Below are positions 40,702 through 50,297 of a stretch of DNA of 53,996 nt, in pieces. The position numbers and the translations under genes were made by a program. The notes beneath the pieces are model-generated. The model saw only the letters and a list, made by a program, of their open reading frames with translations, did not search any database and was not told the DNA's origin. The stretch is from Lachnospiraceae bacterium (GTDB taxonomy: Bacteria > Bacillota > Clostridia > Lachnospirales > Lachnospiraceae), in NCBI GenBank assembly GCA_017619975.1, contig JAFZRH010000071.1:1-53996 (forward strand), read 5' to 3'. The stretch's first letter is position 1; each line of letters begins with the position of its first letter.

Positions 40702-42333
40702 TCAGCCCAGTTCGTCCGCGCTCGCGTGATAGACCTGACGCTTCATGGCCATGATATCGTCGGCCAGATATTCGTCGTAGGTCGTGATCTTGTCGATCAG
40801 GCGGCCGTTCACGAGCTCCATGATCCGGTTTGCCGTCGTCTGCACGATCTGATGGTCCCGCGAGGTAAAGATAATCACGCCCGGGAACCTGATCATGCCG
40901 TTGTTTAAGGCCGTGATGGATTCCATATCCAGGTGGTTGGTCGGCTCGTCGAAGAGCAGGACGTTCGCGCCGGAGATCATCATCTTCGAGAACAGGCAGC
41001 GCACGCGTTCGCCGCCGGAGAGGACGTTCAGCTTCTTCACGCCGTCGTCGCCTGCGAAAAGCATGCGGCCCAGGAATCCGCGCACGTAGGTCATGTCCTT
41101 GATCTGCGAGTAGCCGGTCAGCCACTCGGTGATGGTCAGGTCGCTCGCAAATTCCGCATTGGAATCCTTCGGGAAATAGGCTCTTGTTGTGGTAACGCCC
41201 CATTTGAAGCTGCCTTCGTCCGGCTCGATTTCGCCCATCAGGATCTGCAGGAGCGTGGTCTTGGCCAGTTCGTCGGAACCGACTAAGGCGACCTTGTCCT
41301 CGCGGCGCAGCACGAAATTGAGATCGTCCAGCACCTTCACGCCGTTGACGGTCTTGGAGAGATGCTTGACCTCCAGCACTTCGTTGCCGATAGTGCGCTC
41401 CGGACGGAAATCAATGTACGGATATTTGCGGCTGGACGGGCGAATGTCCTCCAATTGGATCTTCTCTAAGGCGCGCTTGCGGGAGGTCGCCTGCTTGGAC
41501 TTGGAAGCGTTCGCGGAGAAGCGCTGGATGAATTCCTGCAGCTCCTTGATCTGCTCCTCCTTCTTCTTGTTGGCTTCCTTCATCTGGCGGATGCGGAGCT
41601 GGCTGGACTCGTACCAGAAGTCGTAGTTGCCGGCGTACAGCTGGATCTTGCCGTAGTCGATGTCCGCAATCATCGTGCAGACCTTATTTAAGAAATAGCG
41701 GTCGTGGGAGACCACAATGACGGTGTTCTCAAAATTGATCAGGAATTCCTCCAGCCAGGCGATGGCGGCCAGGTCCAGATGGTTGGTCGGCTCGTCGAGC
41801 AGCAGGATGTCCGGATTGCCGAAGAGCGCCTGCGCCAGCAGGACTTTCACTTTCAGGCTGCCGTCCAGTTCCTTCATCAGCTGATAGTGGTATTCCGGCT
41901 CCACGCCCAGGCCGTTTAAGAGAGCGGCCGCGTCGGATTCGGCCTCCCAGCCGTTCATGGAGGCAAATTCGCCTTCCAGCTCGCTGGCCTTGATGCCGTC
42001 CTCATCGGAGAAGTCTTCCTTGGCATACAGGGCGTCCTTTTCCTTCATGATCTCAACGAGGCGCGGATTGCCCATCATGACGGTCTCGAGCACGGGAAAT
42101 TCGTCGTAGGCGAAATGGTCCTGTTTTAAGAAGGAAAGACGTTCCCCGGGCGTAATGAAGACTTCGCCCCGGGAGGGTTCCAGCTCCCCGGTCAGGACCT
42201 TTAGGAAGGTGGATTTGCCGGCGCCGTTGGCGCCGATGAGCCCGTAGCATTCGCCGGGCACGAATTTTACGTTGACGTCCTCAAAGAGCGGGGCCTTTCC
42301 GAAACGGACGGTAACATTGCTGACAGTAATCAT
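40702..42333 (-). CDS. ABC-F family ATPase, YbiT/YkpA type
   Basis: This encodes 543 residues in two ATPase domains with no membrane segments. The first has Walker A GANGAGKST and Walker B ILLLDEPTNHLD. Its signature reads LDGSLKVKVL in place of LSGG. The second has a signature LSGGERVR and LLFDEPTNHLD, but its Walker A reads GSDELAKTT and its H-loop region TSRDHQ. The SRDH and xxELAKTT forms resemble the YbiT/YkpA subfamily. A charged linker (about 240-290) separates the domains and would reach towards the peptidyl-transferase centre. ABC-F proteins bind the ribosomal E site and ease stalled translation. AAAGGAG precedes the start. Confidence 0.9.
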   Translation of the reverse strand: MITVSNVTVRFGKAPLFEDVNVKFVPGECYGLIGANGAGKSTFLKVLTGELEPSRGEVFITPGERLSFLKQDHFAYDEFPVLETVMMGNPRLVEIMKEKDALYAKEDFSDEDGIKASELEGEFASMNGWEAESDAAALLNGLGVEPEYHYQLMKELDGSLKVKVLLAQALFGNPDILLLDEPTNHLDLAAIAWLEEFLINFENTVIVVSHDRYFLNKVCTMIADIDYGKIQLYAGNYDFWYESSQLRIRQMKEANKKKEEQIKELQEFIQRFSANASKSKQATSRKRALEKIQLEDIRPSSRKYPYIDFRPERTIGNEVLEVKHLSKTVNGVKVLDDLNFVLRREDKVALVGSDELAKTTLLQILMGEIEPDEGSFKWGVTTTRAYFPKDSNAEFASDLTITEWLTGYSQIKDMTYVRGFLGRMLFAGDDGVKKLNVLSGGERVRCLFSKMMISGANVLLFDEPTNHLDMESITALNNGMIRFPGVIIFTSRDHQIVQTTANRIMELVNGRLIDKITTYDEYLADDIMAMKRQVYHASADELG

Positions 42334-42475
42334 AGCTCTCCTTTCCTGCGCGCGGGAGCGGCAGGGCGCATTTGCGGCACAGGAGCGGGCCGCATCATTG
42401 TTATTTTCTCAATTCTTACAAAAAAAATCAAGTGCCGCGTACAGAATTCTTGCCGCTTCCCGCAAAAGAATTTCA

Positions 42476-42504
42476 TTGACTTTCTGCCCGCCGGGCATTA
42501 TATT
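42476..42504 (+). promoter_or_regulatory. sigma-A promoter of the large zinc-ribbon protein gene
   Basis: TTGACT (42476-42481), 17-bp spacer, TATATT (42499-42504), then about 56 bases to the start codon. The leader contains two copies of TGGGTCC. Confidence 0.8.
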
Positions 42505-42560
42505 TCATAGTGGGTCCATATGGGTCCGGAAGAATAAAAAGTGATACCGGGGGATAAGAA

Positions 42561-44948
42561 ATGGTCCGTTTGATTTGTCCGGTCTGCGGAAAAGAACAGC
42601 AGGCTTCTGAAGAAAGACAATTCGTTTTCTGCAAATACTGCGGAACACACATGAACGTCGCCGAAACCGCTGCTGCCACAGCGGCCGCCGAAGCGGCTGC
42701 CGCGGCAGGCAGTCATGCCGTGCAGGCGGAAGGCCAGCCTGCTGCGGAGATTCTTTCGGATCCGATGCAGGCGGCCGGCACCGTGACGGAACCGGTAAGT
42801 CAGGCAAATTATGAATTTATTCCGGAAAAGACCGAAAAAACAAAGAAAAAAGGCAAGGGCTGGATTGCGGCGCTGATCGCGGCGGTGCTGCTGATAGGCG
42901 CCGGAACTGCCGGCTACTTCCTGCTTCTGAAGCCTGCGGGCGACTATAAGGCGGCGGAAGCGCTGATGGCGGAAGGCCGCTATGAGGATGCGATCGATGG
43001 CTATGAGGCTTTGGGAGACTATAAAGATGCGCCGGCCAAGATCGATGCCTGCCTGCTGCAGAAAGCGCTGGGAGAGCTGAAGAACGGAAAATACAGCCGC
43101 GCGGTCAGCTCTTTGAAAAACATCAGTGATAAGGAACTGGATCTGAGCAGTTTCCGGCAGGAAGCAGAATCGGCTTTCTCCGGTCTGCTGCGCACCGCCG
43201 CCCCGTCGGAAGCCAGAAGCATGAGCGATACGCTGGCCGCCTATCTGGGCAATCTGGAAGAAACGGTAAAAGCCCGTTTTGCGGAGCTGGTCGAGAGCGA
43301 AGAAACCGACTCCGTTGCGCGCGCCAAAGAACTGCTGGATGCGTTCCGGGATAAGCTTTCGAACCTTTCCTTTGTTTCCGAGACGGTCAACAAGTGCTTT
43401 GCCGCGCTGATCGGTCAGGGAAAAGACGCTGACGCGGGAGATCTTTTCCGAACCTTCGGGGATGAACTGAGCGATAAAAACGGCATTACGGAAACGCTGG
43501 GCAGTAAGATCGCTTCGCTGCTGGAAGCGGATGATTACGGTCAGGCTTCTTCGCTGTTAAGCTCCTTTGAAGATCTGAATCTTGACGTCGGGGAGGCGGT
43601 CCAGTCGGCTTTCGAAGCCCAGCTGGAGAAGGGGGATTACGAGAAAGTCGCAGCCGTGCTGGCCATTTTTTCAGAGCGGATCCCGGACAAGAGTGCCTGT
43701 GAAGAGGCGGTCAAAGAGAAAATGACGGCGCTGCTTGCCGAAAAGAAAGACGATGAAGTGAAGGCGCTGTACTATGCCGTTGACGAACTGAACGGAGACG
43801 CGCTTCTGGCCGAAACGGTCCGGAACGCCATGAAAGAAAGCGTTCAGGCAATGGATGCGGACCGCATCAATACTCTGTTAAAGAAGTTTGACTCGTACGT
43901 CGCTCCGCTGGCGAATGCCGCGGAAGATAAGATCGCGGCAATGATCGCGGCAGAGCAGTATGAAGAAGCACTGGATTTCATCGGCAAACTCGACGCTTCC
44001 CGTTTCTACCACGATCTGGAAGACCAGAAATACGATATCGCCTGCGCGCTGATGGATTCCGGCGAAGTGGTCCGCGCCATGCAGATTTTTACGACTTTGA
44101 ATACCGGACTGCATACAGATGTTCCGGAGCTGATTCGGGAATGTCTGTACCAGGTCGTGCAGAATTCGATCTATGCCATTAGAAACGGAGAAGTTTTCGA
44201 CGCGGAGACGATGGCGTCGCTTTACGATATTATCTGTAAACTGGACGGCTACAAGGATATAGATTCGTATAAGAAAGCCACACTGTTCGTCTGGATCTAT
44301 TTCCTGCTGTACAGTCAGAACGATCCTCGGGATTATGCAGAGTCTTTCCTGGAGAACGTGAGCCTGACGGAAGAGGAAAAGGCATTTCTTCTCGAGGAGA
44401 TCATACTGCCCGAGACAGGCGATATGGTCTGGTATACCGAGGATCAGGTCCGCCACACCTTTGATTCCGACAGAACGGATGCACTGGCGGATTTGATGCT
44501 GGGAATCTATATACCGGGGCAGTATGAAGCCGCAACCGATTTCATCGCCTATCTGCTTTATTTGGGCGGTCCGGCTCTGGAGATCCTGCCGGACTTCGAG
44601 ACGGTCAGGAATCTCTGGCCGCTGCGTTCGGATATGCCGGCTTTCTGTGCGGACGGCGATCCGCTGCTGCTTTTCCTGTCCGGCTCCTGGACGCTGGAGG
44701 GCGGAGATGACACCGTCATTCTGAGCATGGAAAAGACGGAAGAGTACAATTTCTATATGATGTATGATCTCCCGATGGATATTTCGAACGGGTATCTGGA
44801 AGCCATGAATCTGGGACTCAGCGCCGTGGATGAGGACGGGCAGGAGGTCGGCCGTATCTGCGATATTACGATCGTCGGCCTGGATATCATTGAAGTGTAC
44901 AACGCGGCAGATCAGACGAGCTATACGCTGGTCCGCACGGCAGAATAA
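42561..44948 (+). CDS. large zinc-ribbon, single-pass membrane protein with helical repeat domain
   Basis: This encodes 795 residues. An N-terminal zinc ribbon (ICPVCGKEQ...FVFCKYCGTHM, CxxC x2) is followed by an Ala-rich linker and one membrane segment (about 98-120). A TPR-like start, YKAAEALMAEGRYEDAIDGYEALGDYKDA, leads to a long helical region of degenerate repeats (about 135-560) containing many Asp/Glu-Leu helices. The C-terminal part (about 660-795) looks beta-rich, with DGDPLLLFLSGSWTLEGGDDTVIL. I do not recognise a catalytic domain. The form suggests an outward-facing or scaffold protein held by one membrane helix; function unknown. Confidence 0.85.
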   Translation: MVRLICPVCGKEQQASEERQFVFCKYCGTHMNVAETAAATAAAEAAAAAGSHAVQAEGQPAAEILSDPMQAAGTVTEPVSQANYEFIPEKTEKTKKKGKGWIAALIAAVLLIGAGTAGYFLLLKPAGDYKAAEALMAEGRYEDAIDGYEALGDYKDAPAKIDACLLQKALGELKNGKYSRAVSSLKNISDKELDLSSFRQEAESAFSGLLRTAAPSEARSMSDTLAAYLGNLEETVKARFAELVESEETDSVARAKELLDAFRDKLSNLSFVSETVNKCFAALIGQGKDADAGDLFRTFGDELSDKNGITETLGSKIASLLEADDYGQASSLLSSFEDLNLDVGEAVQSAFEAQLEKGDYEKVAAVLAIFSERIPDKSACEEAVKEKMTALLAEKKDDEVKALYYAVDELNGDALLAETVRNAMKESVQAMDADRINTLLKKFDSYVAPLANAAEDKIAAMIAAEQYEEALDFIGKLDASRFYHDLEDQKYDIACALMDSGEVVRAMQIFTTLNTGLHTDVPELIRECLYQVVQNSIYAIRNGEVFDAETMASLYDIICKLDGYKDIDSYKKATLFVWIYFLLYSQNDPRDYAESFLENVSLTEEEKAFLLEEIILPETGDMVWYTEDQVRHTFDSDRTDALADLMLGIYIPGQYEAATDFIAYLLYLGGPALEILPDFETVRNLWPLRSDMPAFCADGDPLLLFLSGSWTLEGGDDTVILSMEKTEEYNFYMMYDLPMDISNGYLEAMNLGLSAVDEDGQEVGRICDITIVGLDIIEVYNAADQTSYTLVRTAE

Positions 44949-44981
44949 AGAAAAGGGAAGGAACAGCTGACGGAAAAAACT

Positions 44982-46610
44982 ATGAGTCTGACTTCGGTTT
45001 TATCCTTCTTCGGCGGCATCGGCCTGTTCCTGTACGGCATGTCCGTCATGTCCACGGGACTGAAGAACGCTGCCGGCGACAAGATGCGGACGATCCTGGA
45101 AAAGGTGGCCGGAAAAAGGGTCACCGCCATCCTGATCGGTATTCTGGTGACCATGCTGATCCAGAGCTCTTCGGCAACGGATATGATGGTCATCGGCTTC
45201 GTGGATTCTGCCCTGATGAGCCTCTCGCAGGCTGTCGGCGTGATTATGGGCGCCAATATCGGTACCACGGTTACGGCACAGATCACGGCTTTTGATCTGG
45301 TAAGCTATGCCCCGTTCCTGCTCTTTATCGGAGCGGTCATGGCGCTGTTTGCCAAAAAGACGCTGACACAAAATATCGGCAGGGTGATCCTTGGCTTCGG
45401 CATGCTTTTCGTAGGCATCGGGATCTTAAAGAGCGCGATCGCCCTCCTGGCGCAGAGCGAGAGCTTTGTAAAAGCCCTGGGGATCCTGTCAAATCCGGCC
45501 CTTGCGATCCTTTTCGGCATGCTGTTCACGGCGCTGCTGCAAAGCTCGTCGTCCTCCATCGTTATTTTTCAGGCTTTTGCCGTGGAAGGGATGCTGAGCT
45601 ATGAGCAGTGTGTGTTCCTGATCATCGGCGCGGCCATCGGCTCGGTGATGCCGAACCTGCTGGCTTCCCTGACCACCGGCCGAAACGGCAAGAGGACGGC
45701 GCTCTTAAACCTCTACTTTAACCTGATCCGCGGCGCGCTCTTAACGTCGATCGTCCTGCTGTTCCCGGCTGTCCTGACCTGGATCCGGGCGCTGTCTCCG
45801 AACGATATCGCCCGTCAGGTCGCGAACACGCATACGATCTTTGCGATCTTCGCGGTGCTCGTTTTAAGTCCGCTGTCGGAGCATATCGTGAAGCTGGCTC
45901 AGAAAACGGTCCCGCTGAAAGCCTCCGAACAGCAGGTGCTGGAAGACCGCAGGCTGGTCTATCTGGCGAATATCAGCATGAAGACCATTCCGGCCGTGGC
46001 CATGCAGCAGGCCAAGCTGGAACTGAACCGCATGGGAAAGATCGCCCGCGACAATCTGGCGGCGGCCATCGAATTTTTCTTCCATCCGGCCCGGCTGGAG
46101 CTGTTTGAACAGGTGGAGGAGACGGAGGCAACCGTCGACTACCTCAACAAGACCATCGAGGACAAGCTGGTGGAACTGCGGACGCTGCCGTTAGCAGACC
46201 GCGACGTGTTCCGCCTTTCCCGCATGATCCTCGCCGTTTCCAACTTCGAGCGGATCAGCGACCATGCGTAGAACATCATCGAATTCGCCGACCGGATGAA
46301 GAATGCGAAAGTGAGCCTGTCCCAGGCGGCGACGGAGGAACTCCGGACGCTTTCCGGCAAGGTCATGGAAAACCTGGACCGCGCCATACGGACCTTTGAA
46401 GAAGAGGATCCCGCGCTGCTGGCAGAGACTGCCGAGAAGGAGCAGGAGATCGACGATCTGCAGGAGCAGTTCATTCAGAATCATATCGACCGGCTGATGG
46501 TTTCCGTCTGCGATCCCCTGGGCGGCGTGATCTTTGCGGATATGTGCACGGATCTGGAACGCTGCGGTGACCAGGCCATGAACATTGCCGAAGCCTTGGT
46601 GAAAAAATAA
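44982..46610 (+). pseudogene. Na/Pi cotransporter family protein with PhoU-like domain, interrupted by in-frame TAG
   Basis: The first 429 codons encode a Na/Pi-cotransporter II-type membrane domain (GGIGLFLYGMSVMSTGLKNAAG, two QSSSA/T motifs, and GANIGTTVTAQ) and the first part of a PhoU-like domain. At 46269-46271 there is TAG, in the conserved ERISDHA-x-NII motif where family members normally have Glu, so a single GAG to TAG change would explain it. The frame then runs on unbroken to TAA at 46608-46610, giving the rest of the PhoU-like domain (ERCGDQAMNIAE). TAG is an ordinary stop elsewhere in the window. This is probably a recent nonsense mutation or a sequencing error. The stop overlaps the prfC start (TAATG). 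Confidence 0.85.
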
Positions 46611-48196
46611 TGTCAATCAGAGAAGAAATCGAAAAACGGCGGACCTTCGCCATCATATCGCACCCCGACGCGGGCAAAACGACCCTGACGGAAAAGTTCC
46701 TGCTCTACGGCGGCGCCATCAATCTGGCGGGATCTGTCAAAGGGCGGAAGACCGCACGGCACGCTGTTTCGGACTGGATGGAGATCGAGAAGGAAAGAGG
46801 AATCTCGGTCACCAGCTCCGTGCTGCAGTTTCACTATAACGGCCTGTGCGTCAACATCCTGGATACGCCCGGCCATCAGGACTTTTCGGAGGATACCTAC
46901 CGCACCCTGATGGCGGCCGACTGTGCCGTCATGGTCATCGATGCCTCCAAGGGTGTGGAAGCGCAGACCATCAAGCTGTTTAAGGTCTGCGTGATGCGGC
47001 ATATCCCGATCTTTACTTTTATCAACAAGCTGGACCGCGAGGCGAAGGATCCGTTCGAGCTGCTGGACGATATCGAGCATGTGCTCGGCATTACGACCTG
47101 CCCGGTCAACTGGCCGCTGGGTTCCGGCAAGAATTTTAAAGGCATCTACGAGCGCGACAAAAAGTGTATCACCACCTTCAAGGCGGAAGGCGCCGGCCAG
47201 CGGGAGATCGCGACCGAAAGCCTGGATCCGGCGGATCCCGCGACCCGGGAAAAGATCGGCGGGCCGGCCATGGATCAGCTCACGGACGATCTGGAAATGC
47301 TGGACGCGGTCGCGGAGATGGACGAGGAAGCGGTGGCGGACGGCTTGCTGAGCCCCGTGTTTTTCGGTTCCGCTTTGACGAATTTCGGGGTTGAGACCTT
47401 CCTGGAACACTTCCTGCGGATGGCGCCGGCACCCGGCGTGCACGAGTCTGACAAAGGCCCCGTGGATCCGGCGGCCGAACCGTTTTCGGCCTTCGTCTTC
47501 AAGATCCAGGCCAATATGAACAAGGCGCACCGCGACCGCATCGCTTTCATGCGCATCTGCTCCGGCCGCTACGAAGCCGGCATGGAGGTCAATCACGTGC
47601 AGGGCGGCCGGAAGATCCGCCTGTCCCAGTCTACGCAGATGATGGCGCAGGAGCGCACTCTGGTGGAAGAAGCCTATGCCGGCGACATCATCGGCGTCTT
47701 CGATCCGGGCGTGTTTTCCATCGGCGATACGCTCTGCCTTTCGGAGGAAAAGTACCGTTTCGAAGGCATCCCGACCTTCGCACCGGAGCATTTCGCGAGG
47801 CTCCGCCAGGTAGATACCATGAAGCGCAAGCAGTTCCTGAAAGGAGTATCGCAGATCGCGCAGGAAGGCGCCATCCAGATCTTCCAGGAATTGAAGGGCG
47901 GCATGGAGGAGATCATCGTCGGCGTGGTCGGCGTGCTGCAGTTTGACGTCCTCATGTTCCGTCTGCAGAACGAATACAACGTGGAAGCGAAACTGGAGAT
48001 GCTTCCGTACGAATATATCCGCTGGATCGTAGGCCCGACGGCGCCGGAAAGCATTTCCGGCACGTCGGATATGAAGCGGGTCATGGACTTAAAGGGGAAT
48101 CCCCTGCTGCTCTTCGCGAACAGCTGGAGCCCCGGCATGGTGCTGGAACGCAATCCCGGTCTGAAACTGGCGGAGTTCGGCACCAATCACGCTTAA
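46610..48196 (+). CDS. prfC: peptide chain release factor 3
   Basis: This encodes 528 residues, the normal RF3 length. The GTPase domain has HPDAGKTTLTEK (P-loop 18-25), RGISVTSSVLQF (switch I), DTPGHQDF and NKLDRE. Two beta-barrel domains follow. RF3 removes RF1 and RF2 from the ribosome after peptide release by GTP-driven change. Its start overlaps the stop of the interrupted transporter gene (TAATG), so translation may be coupled; the upstream nonsense mutation could then lower RF3 synthesis. nrdR follows 21 bp later. Confidence 0.97.
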   Translation: MSIREEIEKRRTFAIISHPDAGKTTLTEKFLLYGGAINLAGSVKGRKTARHAVSDWMEIEKERGISVTSSVLQFHYNGLCVNILDTPGHQDFSEDTYRTLMAADCAVMVIDASKGVEAQTIKLFKVCVMRHIPIFTFINKLDREAKDPFELLDDIEHVLGITTCPVNWPLGSGKNFKGIYERDKKCITTFKAEGAGQREIATESLDPADPATREKIGGPAMDQLTDDLEMLDAVAEMDEEAVADGLLSPVFFGSALTNFGVETFLEHFLRMAPAPGVHESDKGPVDPAAEPFSAFVFKIQANMNKAHRDRIAFMRICSGRYEAGMEVNHVQGGRKIRLSQSTQMMAQERTLVEEAYAGDIIGVFDPGVFSIGDTLCLSEEKYRFEGIPTFAPEHFARLRQVDTMKRKQFLKGVSQIAQEGAIQIFQELKGGMEEIIVGVVGVLQFDVLMFRLQNEYNVEAKLEMLPYEYIRWIVGPTAPESISGTSDMKRVMDLKGNPLLLFANSWSPGMVLERNPGLKLAEFGTNHA

Positions 48197-48217
48197 CGGC
48201 AAGAAAGGAGACCCGGT

Positions 48218-48676
48218 ATGAAATGTCCTTACTGCGGCGCGGAAGATACAAAAGTCATCGATTCCCGCCCCTGTGAAGGCGGCGCGATCCGCAGACGCCG
48301 TCAGTGCGTCCTCTGCGACAAGCGCTTCACGACCTACGAACGGGTGGAAGCGATCCCGCTCATGGTGGTGAAAAAGGACGGCGTGCGCGAAGAATTCGAC
48401 CGCATGAAGATCGAAAAAGGAATGCTGCGCGCCTGCCACAAACGCCCCGTCTCCGCCGATACCATCTCGCGTCTGGCGGATGAGATCGAAAATGAACTCA
48501 TGGCCGGCGGCGAGCGGGAGATCCCGTCCACGGTCATCGGCGAAATGGTCATGCAGAAATTAAAAGAAACGGATGACGTGGCCTATGTGCGCTTCGCTTC
48601 GGTCTACCGGGAGTTTAAAGACGTACGGACTTTTGTCAGAGAAATTGAAAAAATGGATCAGAATCCGAAGAATTGA
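48218..48676 (+). CDS. nrdR: transcriptional repressor NrdR
   Basis: This encodes 152 residues, the standard size. A zinc ribbon is formed by Cys 3, 6, 30 and 33 ([16 protein letters not shown]...[14 protein letters not shown]), followed by an ATP-cone domain ([19 protein letters not shown]). NrdR senses dATP/ATP and represses ribonucleotide reductase genes by binding paired NrdR boxes. The ribosome site is AAGGAGA. No ribonucleotide reductase gene is in the window. Confidence 0.97.
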   Translation: MKCPYCGAEDTKVIDSRPCEGGAIRRRRQCVLCDKRFTTYERVEAIPLMVVKKDGVREEFDRMKIEKGMLRACHKRPVSADTISRLADEIENELMAGGEREIPSTVIGEMVMQKLKETDDVAYVRFASVYREFKDVRTFVREIEKMDQNPKN

Positions 48677-48678
48677 GC

Positions 48679-48707
48679 TTGCATTCTGTCGGATTATCAA
48701 GTAAAAT
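48679..48707 (+). promoter_or_regulatory. sigma-A promoter of efp
   Basis: TTGCAT (48679-48684), 17-bp spacer, TAAAAT (48702-48707). It starts directly after the nrdR stop codon and lies about 70 bases before efp. Confidence 0.8.
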
Positions 48708-48777
48708 ATTTGCGTTAATGCGGCGAAAGCCCGCAGGACACCCATTTTGCATTATTTACCACCCCAAGGAGGATTTT

Positions 48778-49335
48778 ATGGTATCAGCAGGTGATTTCAA
48801 AAACGGTATTACCATCGAGTGGGATGGCGGCGTGTGGCAGATCATTGAGTTCCAGCACGTAAAGCCCGGCAAGGGGGCCGCTTTCGTCCGCACGAAGTTA
48901 AAGAACATCATCAGCGGCGGCGTGGTGGAGACTTCCTTCCGCCCGACCGACCGTTTCGAAAACGCGATCATTGACCGCAAAGCCATGCAGTATCTGTATA
49001 ATGACGGCGACATGTACTATTTCATGGACAACGAGACTTTCGAGCAGATCGCTTTAAACAACGATCAGATAGGAGACGCGTTAAAATTCGTGAAGGAGAA
49101 CGAAGAGTGCCGCATCTGCTCCTACAAGGGCAGTGTTTTCTCCGTGGAACCGCCTCTGTTCGTAGAGCTGGAGATTACGGATACCGAGCCCGGCTTTAAG
49201 GGCAACACCGCGACCGGCGCGACCAAGCCCGCTATCGTGGAGACCGGCGCGCAGGTCAATGTGCCGCTGTTTGTGAACCAGGGCGACAAGATCAAGATCG
49301 ACACCCGGACCGGCGAGTATCTGTCCCGCGCATAA
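48778..49335 (+). CDS. efp: elongation factor P
   Basis: This encodes 185 residues from ATG 48778 behind AAGGAGG; an upstream in-frame extension would run through the promoter and is rejected. The modified loop is [13 protein letters not shown] with K32 at its tip, the residue that reaches the peptidyl-transferase centre and in some bacteria carries a modification. EF-P relieves stalling at poly-proline. Neither EpmA nor YmfI-like modification genes are in the window. A repeat-derived terminator follows. Confidence 0.97.
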   Translation: MVSAGDFKNGITIEWDGGVWQIIEFQHVKPGKGAAFVRTKLKNIISGGVVETSFRPTDRFENAIIDRKAMQYLYNDGDMYYFMDNETFEQIALNNDQIGDALKFVKENEECRICSYKGSVFSVEPPLFVELEITDTEPGFKGNTATGATKPAIVETGAQVNVPLFVNQGDKIKIDTRTGEYLSRA

Positions 49336-49365
49336 TCGGTACGCAGCAGGCAGACAGCGTTGATT

Positions 49366-49404
49366 GTGTCATTCTGAGCACTCCCGCTCGGAATGACACT
49401 TTTT
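49366..49404 (+). terminator. terminator after efp formed by a short family 2 palindrome
   Basis: GTGTCATTCTGAGC (49366-49379) pairs with GCTCGGAATGACAC (49386-49399), 14 bp with one G-T pair, followed by TTTTT. The arms match the end sequences of the element at 31143-31294, so a minimal copy of that element appears to serve as the efp terminator. Confidence 0.82.
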
Positions 49405-49495
49405 CGTAACTCGCCGCAATCCTTCCCCGGCCTTGCTGTTTATTGCGGCCGCGCTTGGCCGTAACCCACTGCCCCGACCTCAAAGGAATCCTGCC

Positions 49496-50284
49496 ATGAC
49501 GAAAAAAATGACTTCTCTTGACAAGGGCTTTGCCGCCCTGCGCAATATCGCTTTCCTCAAAAACGGCACCGTGGAGGTGGCGGACGTTCTGCGTGCTTTC
49601 GGGAACATCCCCTTAAGTGATGAGGAGATCCGCCGCATTTATGATTTTATGGCTGCCGAGAATATCGCACTGGCGGATTATGAACCCGCCGGGACCGATG
49701 CGGTAAACATGAACGAGCTCGTCTCCGAGACCTGGGGCGAAGCGGATTCGGAAGCGGACCGGAAGCTGCTGGACTTTTACGAAGAGGATCTGGCCGGGAT
49801 CGCTCCGCTCAGCCGGCAGGAAGAGGAGAATCTGACTGCGGCTCTGCTTCAGGCGGACGCGGCTGCCCGGCAGGCAGCCGCCGAGCGTCTGACGGAAGGC
49901 AATCTGCGCTGGGTCATGCAGATCGCGAAGGATTATGCCGGACGGGGGCTGCCGCTCTCGGATCTGATCCAGGAAGGAAATCTCGCGCTGTGGGAAAGCG
50001 TCAGCCGCTTCGACGGTACGGCAGCGCTGGCGGAAACGCTGGAGAAGGATATCCGCGGGGCTATCAAAACGCTTCTGAAGGAAGAGGGTGCCTATGAACG
50101 CACGGAGAACCAGCTGGTGAATCTGTCCAACCGGATCCTGGATACGGTGAAAGAGATGGAAGAGGAGCTTGGCACGGCTGTCACGGCGGCACAGATCTCC
50201 GAACGGCTCGGCATTCCGGAAGCCCGTGTGGACGAGGTGCTCCGCCAGTCCGCCAAAGCCATGAAAAATCTCGAAAACGGATAA
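49496..50284 (+). CDS. sigma-70-like protein lacking region 4
   Basis: This encodes 262 residues from ATG 49496 behind AAAGGAA. The N-terminal about 85 residues resemble a sigma region 1.1-like helical domain (LDKGFAALRNIAF, LSDEEIRRIYDFMA). Then comes PLSRQEEENL (region 1.2-like) and a region 2 core, ERLTEGNLRWVMQIAKDYAG and LPLSDLIQEGNLALWESVSRFDG, followed by a region 3-like end (VTAAQISERLGIPEARVDEVL). The -35-binding helix-turn-helix of region 4 is absent, and the aromatic-rich region 2.4 that melts the -10 is poorly conserved. It may modulate RNA polymerase more than act as a full sigma factor; this is inference. Confidence 0.8.
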   Translation: MTKKMTSLDKGFAALRNIAFLKNGTVEVADVLRAFGNIPLSDEEIRRIYDFMAAENIALADYEPAGTDAVNMNELVSETWGEADSEADRKLLDFYEEDLAGIAPLSRQEEENLTAALLQADAAARQAAAERLTEGNLRWVMQIAKDYAGRGLPLSDLIQEGNLALWESVSRFDGTAALAETLEKDIRGAIKTLLKEEGAYERTENQLVNLSNRILDTVKEMEEELGTAVTAAQISERLGIPEARVDEVLRQSAKAMKNLENG

Positions 50285-50297
50285 AGCGGAGGGATTT

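Noticed and set aside
46269-46271. TAG read as pyrrolysine or a reassigned codon
   Set aside because: TAG ends kce, kdd, the synthetase and ABC subunit A normally in this window, and no pyl genes or stem structure after the codon are seen.
48673-48777. N-terminal extension of EF-P from an upstream ATG
   Set aside because: It would run through the efp promoter; ATG 48778 has an ideal ribosome site and matches the EF-P N-terminus.
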